Shown here piece after piece: positions 35,772-44,769 of a stretch of 64,000 nucleotides of DNA. A program made the position numbers and the translations under genes. A model generated the notes under the pieces. That model was not told the DNA's origin. It did not search any database and saw only the letters and a program-made list of their open reading frames with translations. Every line of letters starts with the position of its first letter. Position 1 is the stretch's first letter. Origin of the DNA: Oligoflexia bacterium. GTDB lineage: Bacteria > Bdellovibrionota > UBA1018. The stretch is taken from NCBI GenBank assembly GCA_014378465.1, contig JACMNQ010000036.1:186001-250000 (forward strand), given 5' to 3'.

Positions 35772-36281
35772 CTACAAAAGGAAACGCGGGCAGTTCCTCA
35801 CCAGAGCATCGAGAACGCCCTGGTGCAACCTGGAGTAGAAGGGCTGTTCGTAATGATGAAGAACCACCGGGATTTCAAGAGTTCGGTCTGGATTGATCAC
35901 TTCGAGTTCGGGCTCTTGCGCCACGAGGTGCCTCGGGAGCACGGCTTTTCCCCAGCCCAGGCGCACTCCATCCATCAGGCTGTAGATATCGTCCAGATAC
36001 CGCCTCTGAAGTCGCGCCGCAGATTTCTTGCGGAGATACCTGACGGTAGTGTCGTCATTTTCATCATGATCGAGGTAAATATCAGCCCCGCCATACCCGC
36101 TCTTCTGGACCAGCACATTAGGTGCCCTCGACACCTTCATGCGCAATTTCTCTGCTGCAGGGAAGAATACGGATCTCGAGGCTCGGTCGCACCGACTTTC
36201 GCGGCGTGAAGTTGCTTTTGCCGTGTCAAAATCGACACCTTGAGTGACTGCGGCAAGAGCGTAGAATGGAATGATGAGCAC
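35772..36281 (-). pseudogene. LysR-type regulator remnant (effector domain only)
   Basis: The last 100 residues (YLDHDENDDTTVRYL, RRYLDDIYSLMDGVRLGWGKAVLPRHLV, IPVVLHHYEQPFYSRLHQ) match the second half of a LysR effector-binding domain. The DNA-binding helix-turn-helix and the first effector subdomain are absent; the roughly 60 residues before do not fit the family. A normal LysR protein has about 300 residues. So this is a 5'-truncated gene, probably not functional as a regulator. It is divergent to, and overlaps by a few bases, the next gene. Confidence 0.65.
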
Positions 36282-36723
36282 CTACTCGGTTCTGAATGTT
36301 CTTCGTTTTGCAGCGGTTGCCGCGGTCTTGATGGCTGCTCCCGGACCGCTCCACGCTGAAGAACTGGACGGTGCTTCTCAGGAAGCGCTCACAAAGACTC
36401 AGCACCTTCTTCAAGATTCCGTGCTGCGAAGCCAGGAACTGGGCCGCAGTGCCGAGGGGAAGGAAGTCGGGCGACAGGTTGAATCGATTTCGGGCAATGC
36501 CGCCAATCAGGACGAGATGTACCGGGTGTCGGGTAAAGTTCTTGAGGATATCGCTCGCACTTCAGATGGAGATGCAGAGAAGATGAAGCGGTTGACCGCT
36601 GCCGGAAAGGACGATCCCGAATCCTTCTTCGATGGCCTGAGCGAAGAAAGTCGCAGAGCGATTCGAAGTCTTGCCGGAAAAATCTCAGAGTCCCCGGCCG
36701 CAGGCAATTCGGGAAAGAAGTGA
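36274..36723 (+). CDS. Exported hypothetical protein
   Basis: A 149-residue protein with a signal peptide (VLRFAAVAAVLMAAPGPLHA, cleavage before EEL). The mature part is charged and helical (KTQHLLQDSVLRSQELG, DEMYRVSGKVLEDIAR) with no cysteines or known domain. ATG 36274 follows GGA, and an adjacent ATG at 36271 is equally possible. A 12-bp tandem repeat begins six bases after the stop. Function unknown. Confidence 0.65.
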   Translation: MSTYSVLNVLRFAAVAAVLMAAPGPLHAEELDGASQEALTKTQHLLQDSVLRSQELGRSAEGKEVGRQVESISGNAANQDEMYRVSGKVLEDIARTSDGDAEKMKRLTAAGKDDPESFFDGLSEESRRAIRSLAGKISESPAAGNSGKK

Positions 36724-36729
36724 GCTTCG

Positions 36730-36777
36730 TTCACTCTTCAGTTCACTCTTCAGTTCACTCTTCAGTTCACTCTTCAG
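36730..36777. repeat. 12-bp tandem repeat, four perfect copies
   Basis: TTCACTCTTCAG is repeated exactly four times head to tail, followed by TTC. It lies between two convergent genes and its right end reaches the last codons of the 36767 gene. Perfect identity suggests recent slippage, hence a variable-number locus. Confidence 0.9.
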
Positions 36778-37792
36778 TTCCCGGCAGAAGTTTTTCAATT
36801 TTCTTTCGGGCTTCCTTGGCGGCATCGGCGGCGTCGGCAGCGAGTCGATCGAGTTCCAGGTAAGCGTCCGGGTCCGCAAGTCGTTCGCGATGAGTCAGGT
36901 GCGCATTCTCGGACGCAGCGAAGGCAAGGGCGGCGGCAAGGGTTGTGGTTTCCATCGCCGTCTTCAGTTCGGCCTGGATCTCTGATGAAAGCACCGAGGA
37001 GAGCTCCGCTTCCGATTCGAGATACTGCTGGGCTTTTTGAACCGCGATTTCGGCTTTCTGTGCCTGGTCAAGGGATTCAGAAGAACCGAAGGACGGGGCG
37101 ATCGCACGGCATTCCGTGACTTTCAAGGCAGGCGAGAAGAGGGGCGTGAGGAAAGCGACGACGGTTTGCAGCTTTGGCGCCTTATTCAGACCGGAGGCTC
37201 CTCTTTTTTTCACGTAGGTTCCGGAATTTCCATTCACGCACAGAAGGTCACCCTGCTTCCACATCTGGCCTGCGAAGCGCACGTCATGCAGATCCTCGGA
37301 GATGAGCACATGCTTCGAAAGAAAATCCACTCCTGGAGCGGGGCCCGTGTTGGCAAAAGTGAGAGTGTGACCGGTGATGGTGTAGGTGTGGGATGAGGAT
37401 TCCCTGAAGAGGTCAGCGAGTCCGGCGGCATCCACGATTCCGGTTTCCTCTTTCACCCGACGGAGTGAGTGCTTCAGACTCTTGATGAGACCTTGTGACG
37501 ACCGAAAGAGCCGACTGAGCTTGCTCACATCGGGACGGACAAGGCGTGGTTCCATCACTTCCGGAAAAGTGGTCTCCACTTGAGTGGCATCGAGGGCCAC
37601 ATCGTAAAGCAGAGGAGTGCCTTGAGGACGAATGAGTTTGATGACCGCACTCCCCACTCCAACTGTCTGGGGACGAACCCGGTAAACTTCAAGAGGAGAG
37701 TTCTGGCCTGCGAAAAGAGGATTCGCGACTGTGAGCGACACTGTGAAAATGCCGAGGATTCGAACACCAGCCGAAAGTTGAAATCGAGTCAT
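36767..37792 (-). CDS. Exported hypothetical protein with helical C-terminus
   Basis: A 341-residue protein with a signal peptide (VRILGIFTVSLTVANPLFA, cut before GQN). The middle is beta-rich with two cysteines (LLCVNGNSG, VTECRAI). The last 110 residues are a long helix rich in Ala and Glu (AQKAEIAVQKAQQYLESEAEL, AADAADAAKEARKKIEKLL), likely a coiled coil. ATG 37792 follows GGGG and the signal peptide begins there. A Fur-like palindrome (37813-37831) lies about 20 bp upstream. I do not know the family. Confidence 0.68.
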   Translation of the reverse strand: MTRFQLSAGVRILGIFTVSLTVANPLFAGQNSPLEVYRVRPQTVGVGSAVIKLIRPQGTPLLYDVALDATQVETTFPEVMEPRLVRPDVSKLSRLFRSSQGLIKSLKHSLRRVKEETGIVDAAGLADLFRESSSHTYTITGHTLTFANTGPAPGVDFLSKHVLISEDLHDVRFAGQMWKQGDLLCVNGNSGTYVKKRGASGLNKAPKLQTVVAFLTPLFSPALKVTECRAIAPSFGSSESLDQAQKAEIAVQKAQQYLESEAELSSVLSSEIQAELKTAMETTTLAAALAFAASENAHLTHRERLADPDAYLELDRLAADAADAAKEARKKIEKLLPGTEE

Positions 37793-37812
37793 GAGAGCCC
37801 CTTTGTGAACGA

Positions 37813-37831
37813 GATAACGCATAGCATTATC
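37813..37831. promoter_or_regulatory. Fur/Zur-like inverted repeat, copy 2
   Basis: GATAACGCATAGCATTATC is a palindrome with one mismatch per arm (GATAAYGC-N3-GCRTTATC). It resembles the layout of the Fur box GATAATGATAATCATTATC and is 17/19 identical to the element at 17713. It covers the likely promoter of the 37792 gene. Confidence 0.45.
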
Positions 37832-37868
37832 ATTGTCAAGGGGCGGTTGGTTGAGTAGAGGGGGCAAC

Positions 37869-38708
37869 TCAAGTCTTGGACGGCGCTTCGTGGGGGGATT
37901 GCTTTTTTTTACGCTGATCTCGGACCTGGAGGAGTTCGGCTGCCACACTGATGGCGATCTCGGAGGGATCGTTGCTTCCAAGAGGGAGGCCGATGGGACA
38001 ACGCAGTTGACTGATGCTCGCTTCTGGAATTCCCGCAGCTTTCAGGTCTGCCCGGATCTTGATCGCTTTCACGTCGCTGCCGATCGAGCCCAGGTAAATC
38101 GGGTCTGGAAATTTCTTCAGAATTGCAGTGAGAATCGGCATGTCTGAACCATGACCTTGAGTCATGACCACGACGAAAGTGCGAGGGTCGAGCTTTTCGA
38201 CGTATTGAGCGGGTTCAGGAAGACAGAGCGCTTTGATTCTGATCGCTGCGCCCGACTGCGGAAGTTTTTCGATCCATTCGGGCCGCGGATCAATCACGGT
38301 CACGCTGCAGTCGAGTGTGCTCAAAGTGCGCGAGACTGCCTGGGCCACGTGTCCTGCGCCGAATACGACGATGTTCCAGCTCTCGCGGTGGTGCACTTCA
38401 AAGACATAAGTGACTTCGCCCCCGCAGGTCATGCCGATGTCTGTCTGAAGATTCCACGTGACCGCGAAAGCGGGGGGGCGTTCAACTCCGCGATTCGGAA
38501 GTTCACTCAGCAGTTTCTTCGAGTCCTCGATCACTCGGGCTTCGACTTTGCCGCCTCCGACCGTGCCCCAGCGGAGTCCGTTTTCGGTGACGATCGCCTT
38601 CGCTCCCGGATCCTGAGGCGCATGACCCCGTGAAGCGATCATCGTGATGACGACGAAGGGCACTGCGCTTTCGTCGAGCGCGGAGGCTATGGACCAGAAG
38701 TCTTTCAT
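37869..38708 (-). CDS. xdhC: Xanthine dehydrogenase accessory protein XdhC
   Basis: A 279-residue protein. The N-terminal XdhC domain includes VVITMIASRGHAPQDPGAK and GTVGGGKVEA, and the C-terminal Rossmann domain has VVFGAGHVAQAVSRTL, VVVMTQGHGSDMPIL and YLGSIGSDVKA. XdhC binds the molybdenum cofactor, promotes its sulfuration and delivers it to XdhB. The start overlaps the xdhB stop (ATGA), so it is the last gene of xdhA-xdhB-xdhC. The lysine-rich tail is not conserved. Confidence 0.93.
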   Translation of the reverse strand: MKDFWSIASALDESAVPFVVITMIASRGHAPQDPGAKAIVTENGLRWGTVGGGKVEARVIEDSKKLLSELPNRGVERPPAFAVTWNLQTDIGMTCGGEVTYVFEVHHRESWNIVVFGAGHVAQAVSRTLSTLDCSVTVIDPRPEWIEKLPQSGAAIRIKALCLPEPAQYVEKLDPRTFVVVMTQGHGSDMPILTAILKKFPDPIYLGSIGSDVKAIKIRADLKAAGIPEASISQLRCPIGLPLGSNDPSEIAISVAAELLQVRDQRKKKQSPHEAPSKT

Positions 38709-41179
38709 GGCGCGGATGATTTCCCAGAAGGTGCCAGGCGAGCGAATTTTTCCGGCATGAGTGCGCGAAGAACTTCCTCCTGCGTGGCCGGGAGTTCCAT
38801 GCGCGGGTAATGTTCCTTGTACTCAGGCAAGCCCTTGAGGGCATCATGAATCGCGGTCCAGACGCTGAGAGAGAGCAGCAGGGGAGGTTCCCCCACGGCT
38901 TTCGTTCCCCTGAGATTCGCGAAATTGCGATCGTTGGCGAGGAGCTCGATCTTGAAATCGCGAGGAGTGTCCTGAATGCTCGGAATCTTGTACGTGCTCG
39001 GTGAATAAGCGAGAAGAGCCCCGTCCTTGTTGTAATGAAGCTTCTCTGTCGTGACCCAGCCCATGCCCTGAATGAAAGCACCGGTGACCTGCCCGAGATC
39101 CAGCGCTTCGTTGACCGGGCGGCCAAGATCCATGAGAATGTCCACGCTGAGCACTTTGACTTCGCCGGTGTCGAGATCCACTGAAACTTCGGAGGTCGCG
39201 GCGCCTTGCGTGAAGTACATGAACGCGTCGCCGCGACCCGTGAGCTTGTTGAACGAAAGACCCGGAATCCGGTAGTGGGCGTAGTCCGAAAGGGAGATCC
39301 GGTGGTGGTACGCTTCGTTGACGAGCGCCGCGAAACTGACCTGCTTCGGGTTCGAAGGGTCATCGAGATTCGGGCAGAGGACCATGCCGTCCTTGAAGGT
39401 GACGCCGTGGTAACTGGCAATGCCTGTTTCCCAGATCGCGTCGGCATTGGGGTCATTCACCTTGTCCTTTTCAAAGCCTTCGATCGAAACTTCGATCTCA
39501 GGTTCGGTCCCGAGTCCAGCGGTGTGGCGTGCCCAGCGACTCTCCGGAATCTTGAGAACCTGGATCGCCAGCTCGCTCAGGCGAGCCTTGATCTTGCGAA
39601 CGGCCAGCACGGCAGCCGCGCCATTGAGATCCGTACCGCTCGACGCCGCCGTCGGAGAAGTGTTCGCATTTTTGTCCGTGGCAGTCGCCATCATGCGCAC
39701 TTCATCGCGCGAAATCCCGAGTTCCTGGGCGACCAGCTCTGAAATTCGCGCATTCACTCCCTGGCCCATCTCGGTGGCGCCCGTGGAAACCTGAACACTC
39801 CCATCGCGGTGAATGATGACCAGTGCATTGGCCTGGTTCAAAAACCGGGTAGTGAAGGAAATCCCGAACTTGACGGCCGTCAGCGAAATTCCGCGCAGGA
39901 GGCGAGATGAACCGCTCAGCGCTTTGGCATTCTGCTTCTGAATGCGCGCGCGGCGAGCTTTGTACTGAGAACTCGTTTCAAGCCTCTCGAAAAGCTCAGG
40001 GAGGCAGTTGTTTTCGACCTTCTGACCGTAGTGAGTGATGTCGCGGCCGCCGATCGCCGTGTAGCAGTTGAGCTTTCGGATCTCGAGCGGGTCTTTCCCC
40101 AGGGCGTGCGCGATTTCTTCGATGATGCGCTCGATGGTCGCGACTCCTTTCGGTCCCCCGAAGCCGCGAAATGCCGTATGCGGATGGTAGTGGGTGCGAC
40201 AGACCTGTCCGACCACTCGCATGTGCGGGATGAAATACGCATTGTCACTGTGAAGCATCGCGCGTTCCATGATCGAAGTCGAAAGATCGGCGTAAGCGCC
40301 GCCATCTGAGAAAAGCTCGACGTCGAGTGCGACAATCTTTCCCTCGTCGTCGAAGCCGACGCGGTACTGATTTTCAAACGGATTGCGTTTGCCCGTCATG
40401 ATCATGTCATCATCCTTGGTCAGGATGAGTCGAGCCGGACGGTTGAGTTTCTGCGCGACGAGGGCCGCATAGGCCGCAATCGGTGCGGCCTGGGACTCTT
40501 TGCCCCCAAAACCGCCGCCCATGCGTTTCACGATGCAGACGACGTCCCGGTAAGGGAGTCCCAGACCGTGAGCGACCACATGTTGAGTTTCAGTCGGGTG
40601 CTGAGAAGAAGAATGAACTTCGATCTGTCCATCTTCCTTTGGATAGGCGATCGCCGCCTGACTCTCGAGGTAGAAGTGATCGGCTCCGCGGATGATGATG
40701 TTGCCCTGGAGCTGATGGGGAGCGGATTTCAGCGCGGTTTCGACGTTGCCGCGTTCGATCTTGCGCGAGCCCGCGATGAACGACTGGGCCGCCTTGGCCT
40801 GATCGATGCTCAAAATGGCGGGGAGCGCTTCGTAAGCCACTCGGATGAGGGAGCGGGCCACGCGCGCGGAATCGCGCGTTTCAGCCGCGATGAGCGCGAT
40901 CGCTTCGCCGACGAAATTGACTTCCTGATCCGCGAGCAGGGGTTGATCCTTGAAGATGGTGCCCCAGAGATTATGGTGAAAGTCCTTTGCCGTATAGATC
41001 CCGAGCACTCCCGGGTGCTTCAGCGCCCGACCCAGCTCGATGTCCCGGATGCGGGCATGGGCCTGTCTGCTGAACAGCACTTCGACGAAAACTTCACCCC
41101 GCAGCGCTGGGCGATCATCGATGAATTCACTCAGACCTCGGACATGATTGTGAGCGGAATCGTGAGGAAGAGTGCTCAT
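38705..41179 (-). CDS. xdhB: Xanthine dehydrogenase, molybdopterin-binding subunit
   Basis: An 824-residue XdhB. RMGGGFGGKES, the arginine motif TAFRGFGGPKG, GATEMGQGVNAR and the catalytic glutamate in GTKAVGEPPLLLS are all present, as in bacterial and eukaryotic xanthine dehydrogenases. It hydroxylates hypoxanthine and xanthine to urate at the Mo centre. It overlaps xdhA by ATGA. Length is normal. Confidence 0.95.
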   Translation of the reverse strand: MSTLPHDSAHNHVRGLSEFIDDRPALRGEVFVEVLFSRQAHARIRDIELGRALKHPGVLGIYTAKDFHHNLWGTIFKDQPLLADQEVNFVGEAIALIAAETRDSARVARSLIRVAYEALPAILSIDQAKAAQSFIAGSRKIERGNVETALKSAPHQLQGNIIIRGADHFYLESQAAIAYPKEDGQIEVHSSSQHPTETQHVVAHGLGLPYRDVVCIVKRMGGGFGGKESQAAPIAAYAALVAQKLNRPARLILTKDDDMIMTGKRNPFENQYRVGFDDEGKIVALDVELFSDGGAYADLSTSIMERAMLHSDNAYFIPHMRVVGQVCRTHYHPHTAFRGFGGPKGVATIERIIEEIAHALGKDPLEIRKLNCYTAIGGRDITHYGQKVENNCLPELFERLETSSQYKARRARIQKQNAKALSGSSRLLRGISLTAVKFGISFTTRFLNQANALVIIHRDGSVQVSTGATEMGQGVNARISELVAQELGISRDEVRMMATATDKNANTSPTAASSGTDLNGAAAVLAVRKIKARLSELAIQVLKIPESRWARHTAGLGTEPEIEVSIEGFEKDKVNDPNADAIWETGIASYHGVTFKDGMVLCPNLDDPSNPKQVSFAALVNEAYHHRISLSDYAHYRIPGLSFNKLTGRGDAFMYFTQGAATSEVSVDLDTGEVKVLSVDILMDLGRPVNEALDLGQVTGAFIQGMGWVTTEKLHYNKDGALLAYSPSTYKIPSIQDTPRDFKIELLANDRNFANLRGTKAVGEPPLLLSLSVWTAIHDALKGLPEYKEHYPRMELPATQEEVLRALMPEKFARLAPSGKSSAP

Positions 41180-42672
41180 TGCAGCACTCCCTGCTCGCGA
41201 AAGAATTTCAGAAAGAGATTTTCCACCAGGACTCGGCGGAAGGCCGAGGTGCCACGCAGATCAGAAAGGGGCTGCATTTCGGAGTGAAGAATTTCGACAA
41301 CTTCATTGAGTCGCATGGAATTCGGATCTGATTTCAAAGTCAGGCCCTTCAACGCGGCCTCTGTTCTCGGCAGTCGCAGTGTCGTGGGGCCGACTCCGCC
41401 CAACGCGATTCGGACTTCCCTGATCTTCGTTTTCTTCGCATCGGACCAGGTGATTCGAAACGCCGCGTTCACGCCGGAGATGTCGAGGTCCTTGCGCTGT
41501 GAAACCTTGTAAAGAGCCAGACTTTCGGTTTTCTTCGGTAGGTCAAACTCAATCGCACTGATGAACTCACCCGGCTTGAGAGCGGTTTTACGGTAACCGA
41601 GGTAGAACTTCTCAATGGGGATCGAGCGCTTGCCCCGGGGTCCCGCCACGATGATCGTGGCCTGGGCGATCAGCAGGAAGGGAGGGGTATCCGCGATCGG
41701 CGAACCATTGCTGACATTGCCGCTGAGGGTGGCGAGGTTCTTGATCTGCGGCGAAGCGAAGAGGTCAAGAAATTTCGCGAATTCAGGGATTTTGTCCTTC
41801 AGAAAATGCCGAAGTTCCGAGAGGGTCACTCGCGAGCCCACAGTCATCCGCGTGGGACTGAGCTTCTTGACGTCGTAAAGTTCAGGGATCAGGTGAAGGC
41901 TGAGAAGCTTGGAAAGGCGAATTTTGCCCTTGTTGTGAACCACTCCCAGATCCGTGGCGGCGCCGATGAGTCGCGCGTCCGGCTGACGCCTGAGAAAGGC
42001 GGCTGCGTCTTTCAAAGTCGTGGGCGCGAAGAAGGAGAAATGTTCATTCTGAAATTTCACGGGATCTTTCAGCACCTTCTTGAGTTCACGTTCCTGAGCG
42101 AGAGAATAGAACTGATCTTTGACGGATGCGCATTTCGAGAGATCAATCGCGACTGCGGCATCGATGATCGGTTGGTATCCCGTGCAGCGACAGAGATTGC
42201 CGGTGAGGCAGTTCTTCGCTTCACGTGGGGTACAGCGAGCCCCCTTTTTCACACCGTCACAGAGTTTCTTTTCGACGAGGCCAGTGAGAGCCATGACGAA
42301 GCCTGGGGTGCAGAAGCCGCACTGACTCCCGTGCGAACTGACCATCGCCTGTTGAACAGGCGTGAGGCCAGCGGTTTGGCTCGCTAAAGCTTCGACCGTC
42401 ACGAGGCTTGAGCCGTCCATCTGGGCGACGGTGGTGATGCAGGAATTGATGGGCAGGTAAATGTTTCGCGCGGCCTGCGGGAGATTTTTTGAGGAGGCCA
42501 TCGGGCGGAGTCTCAGAACGGAACAAGCTCCGCAATCTCCTTCGGCACACACGACTTTGGTTCCCACAAGACCCCGTTCATAGCGGAGGTAATCGGAGAG
42601 CATCAGTCCAGCGTGCTCGGGCCCAACTTCTTGACGCTTTCCGTTAAGATAAAAGAGGACAGTTTTGCGCAT
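41176..42672 (-). CDS. xdhA: Xanthine dehydrogenase, FeS/FAD subunit
   Basis: A 498-residue XdhA. The first [2Fe-2S] cluster is in VCAEGDCGACSV with Cys78 (C42, C47, C50, C78), and the second is in SQCGFCTPGFV and CRCTGYQPI. The FAD domain follows (ATDLGVVHNK, TLSGNVSNGSPIADTPP). It carries electrons from the Mo centre to NAD+ or another acceptor. ATG 42672 gives the usual MRKTVLFYLNGK start; the 19 codons before it are not conserved. It is divergent from the urate oxidase gene across 80 bp with an imperfect TGATTATCTTATCA palindrome (42678-42691). Confidence 0.94.
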   Translation of the reverse strand: MRKTVLFYLNGKRQEVGPEHAGLMLSDYLRYERGLVGTKVVCAEGDCGACSVLRLRPMASSKNLPQAARNIYLPINSCITTVAQMDGSSLVTVEALASQTAGLTPVQQAMVSSHGSQCGFCTPGFVMALTGLVEKKLCDGVKKGARCTPREAKNCLTGNLCRCTGYQPIIDAAVAIDLSKCASVKDQFYSLAQERELKKVLKDPVKFQNEHFSFFAPTTLKDAAAFLRRQPDARLIGAATDLGVVHNKGKIRLSKLLSLHLIPELYDVKKLSPTRMTVGSRVTLSELRHFLKDKIPEFAKFLDLFASPQIKNLATLSGNVSNGSPIADTPPFLLIAQATIIVAGPRGKRSIPIEKFYLGYRKTALKPGEFISAIEFDLPKKTESLALYKVSQRKDLDISGVNAAFRITWSDAKKTKIREVRIALGGVGPTTLRLPRTEAALKGLTLKSDPNSMRLNEVVEILHSEMQPLSDLRGTSAFRRVLVENLFLKFFREQGVLQ

Positions 42673-42677
42673 GTTTT

Positions 42678-42691
42678 TGATTATCTTATCA
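42678..42691. promoter_or_regulatory. Imperfect palindrome between xdhA and the urate oxidase gene
   Basis: TGATTATCTTATCA has TGAT/ATCA ends and lies just before the xdhA start in the 80-bp divergent promoter region of the purine genes. It could bind a regulator of both directions, but it is short and AT-rich, so chance is possible. Confidence 0.25.
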
Positions 42692-42752
42692 GAGTGAAAA
42701 TGCCAATTCTTTCTCCTGTAATTCCACAAGCATCTAGGCTAATCAAAATCGG

Positions 42753-44408
42753 GTGAATCAAGACATTTTAGACTGGATCCTCCTGCTCGGACGTTGGCTG
42801 CATATCACCGTGGCGGTGGCGTGGATCGGCACTTCGATCTTCTTCATGTGGCTGGATCGAACTCTCGAATTCAACGGAGCTTCTCAGAAGCCCGGTCATG
42901 TCGGCGAGCTCTGGATGGTGCATGGCGGCGGTTTCTACCACGTCGAGAAACTGCTGATGGGTCCGACGAAAGTTCCCGAATACCTGCACTGGTTCAAATG
43001 GGAATCTTATTGGACCTGGATGAGTGGCGCTTTTCTCCTGGCACTCATTTTCTATACGGGGGGCGGAACCTTCCTGCTCGACTCCACGGTATCCGGAATC
43101 AATTTCTGGCAGGCCGCGGGCATCGGCATCGGGTCCATTCTGATTTCCTGGCTCTTTTATGATTTCGTCTGGGAGCGCGAGCTCACTCGCAGGACTCCGT
43201 GGATCGGTCATTTTCTCACGCTTGCCTGGCTGGCCGGCATGTCCTATTTTCTCTGTCACACGCTGAGCGGTCGCGCGGCTTACATCCACATCGGTGCGAT
43301 GCTGGGCAGCTGGATGACCGCAAACGTCTTTCTCCGGATCATTCCCCGTCAGATCAAGATGGTGGAAGCTTCCAAAAAAGGGGAGCCCGTCAATCAGGAG
43401 TGGGGCAAGAATGCCAAGAATCGCTCCACTCACAACACCTACTTCACGCTTCCCGTGATCTTCCTCATGATCAGCAATCATTTTCCGGCGACTTACGGTC
43501 ATCCCCTGAACTGGGTGATTCTGCTCGTGATCAGTGCCGCCGGCGCGGCCATCCGTGAATTTTTCGTCGTACGAGTGAAGAAGCCCACGCGGGCCTGGAG
43601 ATTCGCCGCAGTGGGGATTTCTCTGATTCTGGGCGTGATTCTTTTCACGCGTCCAGGCAACGGCGTGGTTGCGGCGTACTCGCACGACGCTGTATTACCC
43701 GTTGCAGCCATCGGCTCGACTTCCGTCCTCCCCGCGGCAGCTTCTCCTCCGGGTCCTCCGGGAAAAGCGTCCAGTGGAATTCATGGAAGCGTCCGCTTCG
43801 AAGGAGACGCACCTGCCCCCGAAAAACTGCAGATGCCACCGGATTGCAAGAATCCGGACGGCGGCGATTCGTATTCCAATCAGATTCAGATCAAGGATGG
43901 AATGATCAAGAACGTCCTCGTGCGTGTCACGAAAGGGTTTGAAGGCAAAACCTTCACGGATATCCCGAGTGAGACAGTTGTGCTGGATCAGCGGGGTTGC
44001 CTCTATGTCCCTCGGGTCGTGGCAGCTCGAGTGGGGCAGAAAGTCGAATTTCTGAACAGTGATTCGACGATCCACAACGTGAGAATGATTTCCAAAAATA
44101 ACCCCGAGTTCAACGAAATCACCCCGAAGAAGAATGACCGCATCACCAAGATCTTCGCTCAGCCCGAGCTTTTCATGCAGAGCCGCTGCAACGTGCATCC
44201 GTGGATGGGCGCCTACATTGCCGTGATGGATCACCCTTATTTCGGCGTGAGTGATGCGAATGGCGAATTCGTCATTCCCGCCTTGCCGCCGGGAAAGTAC
44301 ACTTTCGAGGCCTGGCATGAAGTTTTTGGCAAACAGACCCAGGTGGTGGACATCCAGGGCGCAGGAATCGTGGAGTTGCGATTCACCTTCAAGAAGCAGG
44401 GGCAGTGA
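42753..44408 (+). CDS. PuuD-type membrane urate oxidase fused to a cupredoxin domain
   Basis: A 551-residue protein. Residues 1 to about 305 are the eight-helix urate hydroxylase membrane domain (PuuD/DUF989: LLLGRWLHITVAVAWIGTSIFFMWLD, HGGGFYHVEK, FKWESYWTW, NTYFTLPVIFLMISNHFP). In described PuuD a C-terminal cytochrome c follows, but here there is no CXXCH. Instead, residues 350-500 form a plastocyanin-like domain with probable type-1 copper ligands His441 (STIHNV), Cys479, His482 and Met485 (CNVHPWM). A small carboxypeptidase-regulatory-like beta domain ends the protein. Urate would be oxidised to 5-hydroxyisourate with electrons leaving by copper. GTG start at 42753; the next gene starts 4 bp after the stop. 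Confidence 0.85.
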   Translation: MNQDILDWILLLGRWLHITVAVAWIGTSIFFMWLDRTLEFNGASQKPGHVGELWMVHGGGFYHVEKLLMGPTKVPEYLHWFKWESYWTWMSGAFLLALIFYTGGGTFLLDSTVSGINFWQAAGIGIGSILISWLFYDFVWERELTRRTPWIGHFLTLAWLAGMSYFLCHTLSGRAAYIHIGAMLGSWMTANVFLRIIPRQIKMVEASKKGEPVNQEWGKNAKNRSTHNTYFTLPVIFLMISNHFPATYGHPLNWVILLVISAAGAAIREFFVVRVKKPTRAWRFAAVGISLILGVILFTRPGNGVVAAYSHDAVLPVAAIGSTSVLPAAASPPGPPGKASSGIHGSVRFEGDAPAPEKLQMPPDCKNPDGGDSYSNQIQIKDGMIKNVLVRVTKGFEGKTFTDIPSETVVLDQRGCLYVPRVVAARVGQKVEFLNSDSTIHNVRMISKNNPEFNEITPKKNDRITKIFAQPELFMQSRCNVHPWMGAYIAVMDHPYFGVSDANGEFVIPALPPGKYTFEAWHEVFGKQTQVVDIQGAGIVELRFTFKKQGQ

Positions 44409-44412
44409 GACC

Positions 44413-44766
44413 ATGATCAGCACGCATATTCTGGATACGAGTGCTGGCAGTCCTGCCGAGGGAGTCGCAGTCCGACTTGAAATTCAAAGTGGGGCCGCCG
44501 CACCCGTTTCTTCACTGAACAGTTCAGCCTGGACCGAAGTCAGTTCGGGCGTCACGAACGCCGATGGTCGCTTCGTGTTTGCGGATTCCGGCGCTGCGGG
44601 AACCTACCGGATCCATTTCGAAGTTCAGCCTTATTTCGTGCACCAGAAGAAAGAAGCCTTCTTTCCAACCGTATCCGTGGTCTTCCGGGTTGAAAACACG
44701 CAGCGCAAGTATCATGTGCCGCTGCTTCTGAATCCGTACGGCTATTCAACCTACCGAGGGAGCTGA
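44413..44766 (+). CDS. 5-Hydroxyisourate hydrolase (transthyretin-like)
   Basis: A 117-residue HIUase, which hydrolyses 5-hydroxyisourate to OHCU. It begins STHILDTSAGSPAEGVAVRLEI and ends with the diagnostic C-terminal YRGS. HHFEVQPYF-type sequence is represented by IHFEVQPYFV, and HVPLLLNPYGYSTYRGS is typical. No signal peptide, so it acts in the cytoplasm. It lies 4 bp after the urate oxidase gene and 3 bp before the large fusion gene. It is the second step of the urate pathway. Confidence 0.95.
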   Translation: MISTHILDTSAGSPAEGVAVRLEIQSGAAAPVSSLNSSAWTEVSSGVTNADGRFVFADSGAAGTYRIHFEVQPYFVHQKKEAFFPTVSVVFRVENTQRKYHVPLLLNPYGYSTYRGS

Positions 44767-44769
44767 GTT

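Noticed and set aside
36730-36777. Possible CRISPR array
   Set aside because: Repeats are 12 bp, directly adjacent and have no spacers; no cas genes are present.
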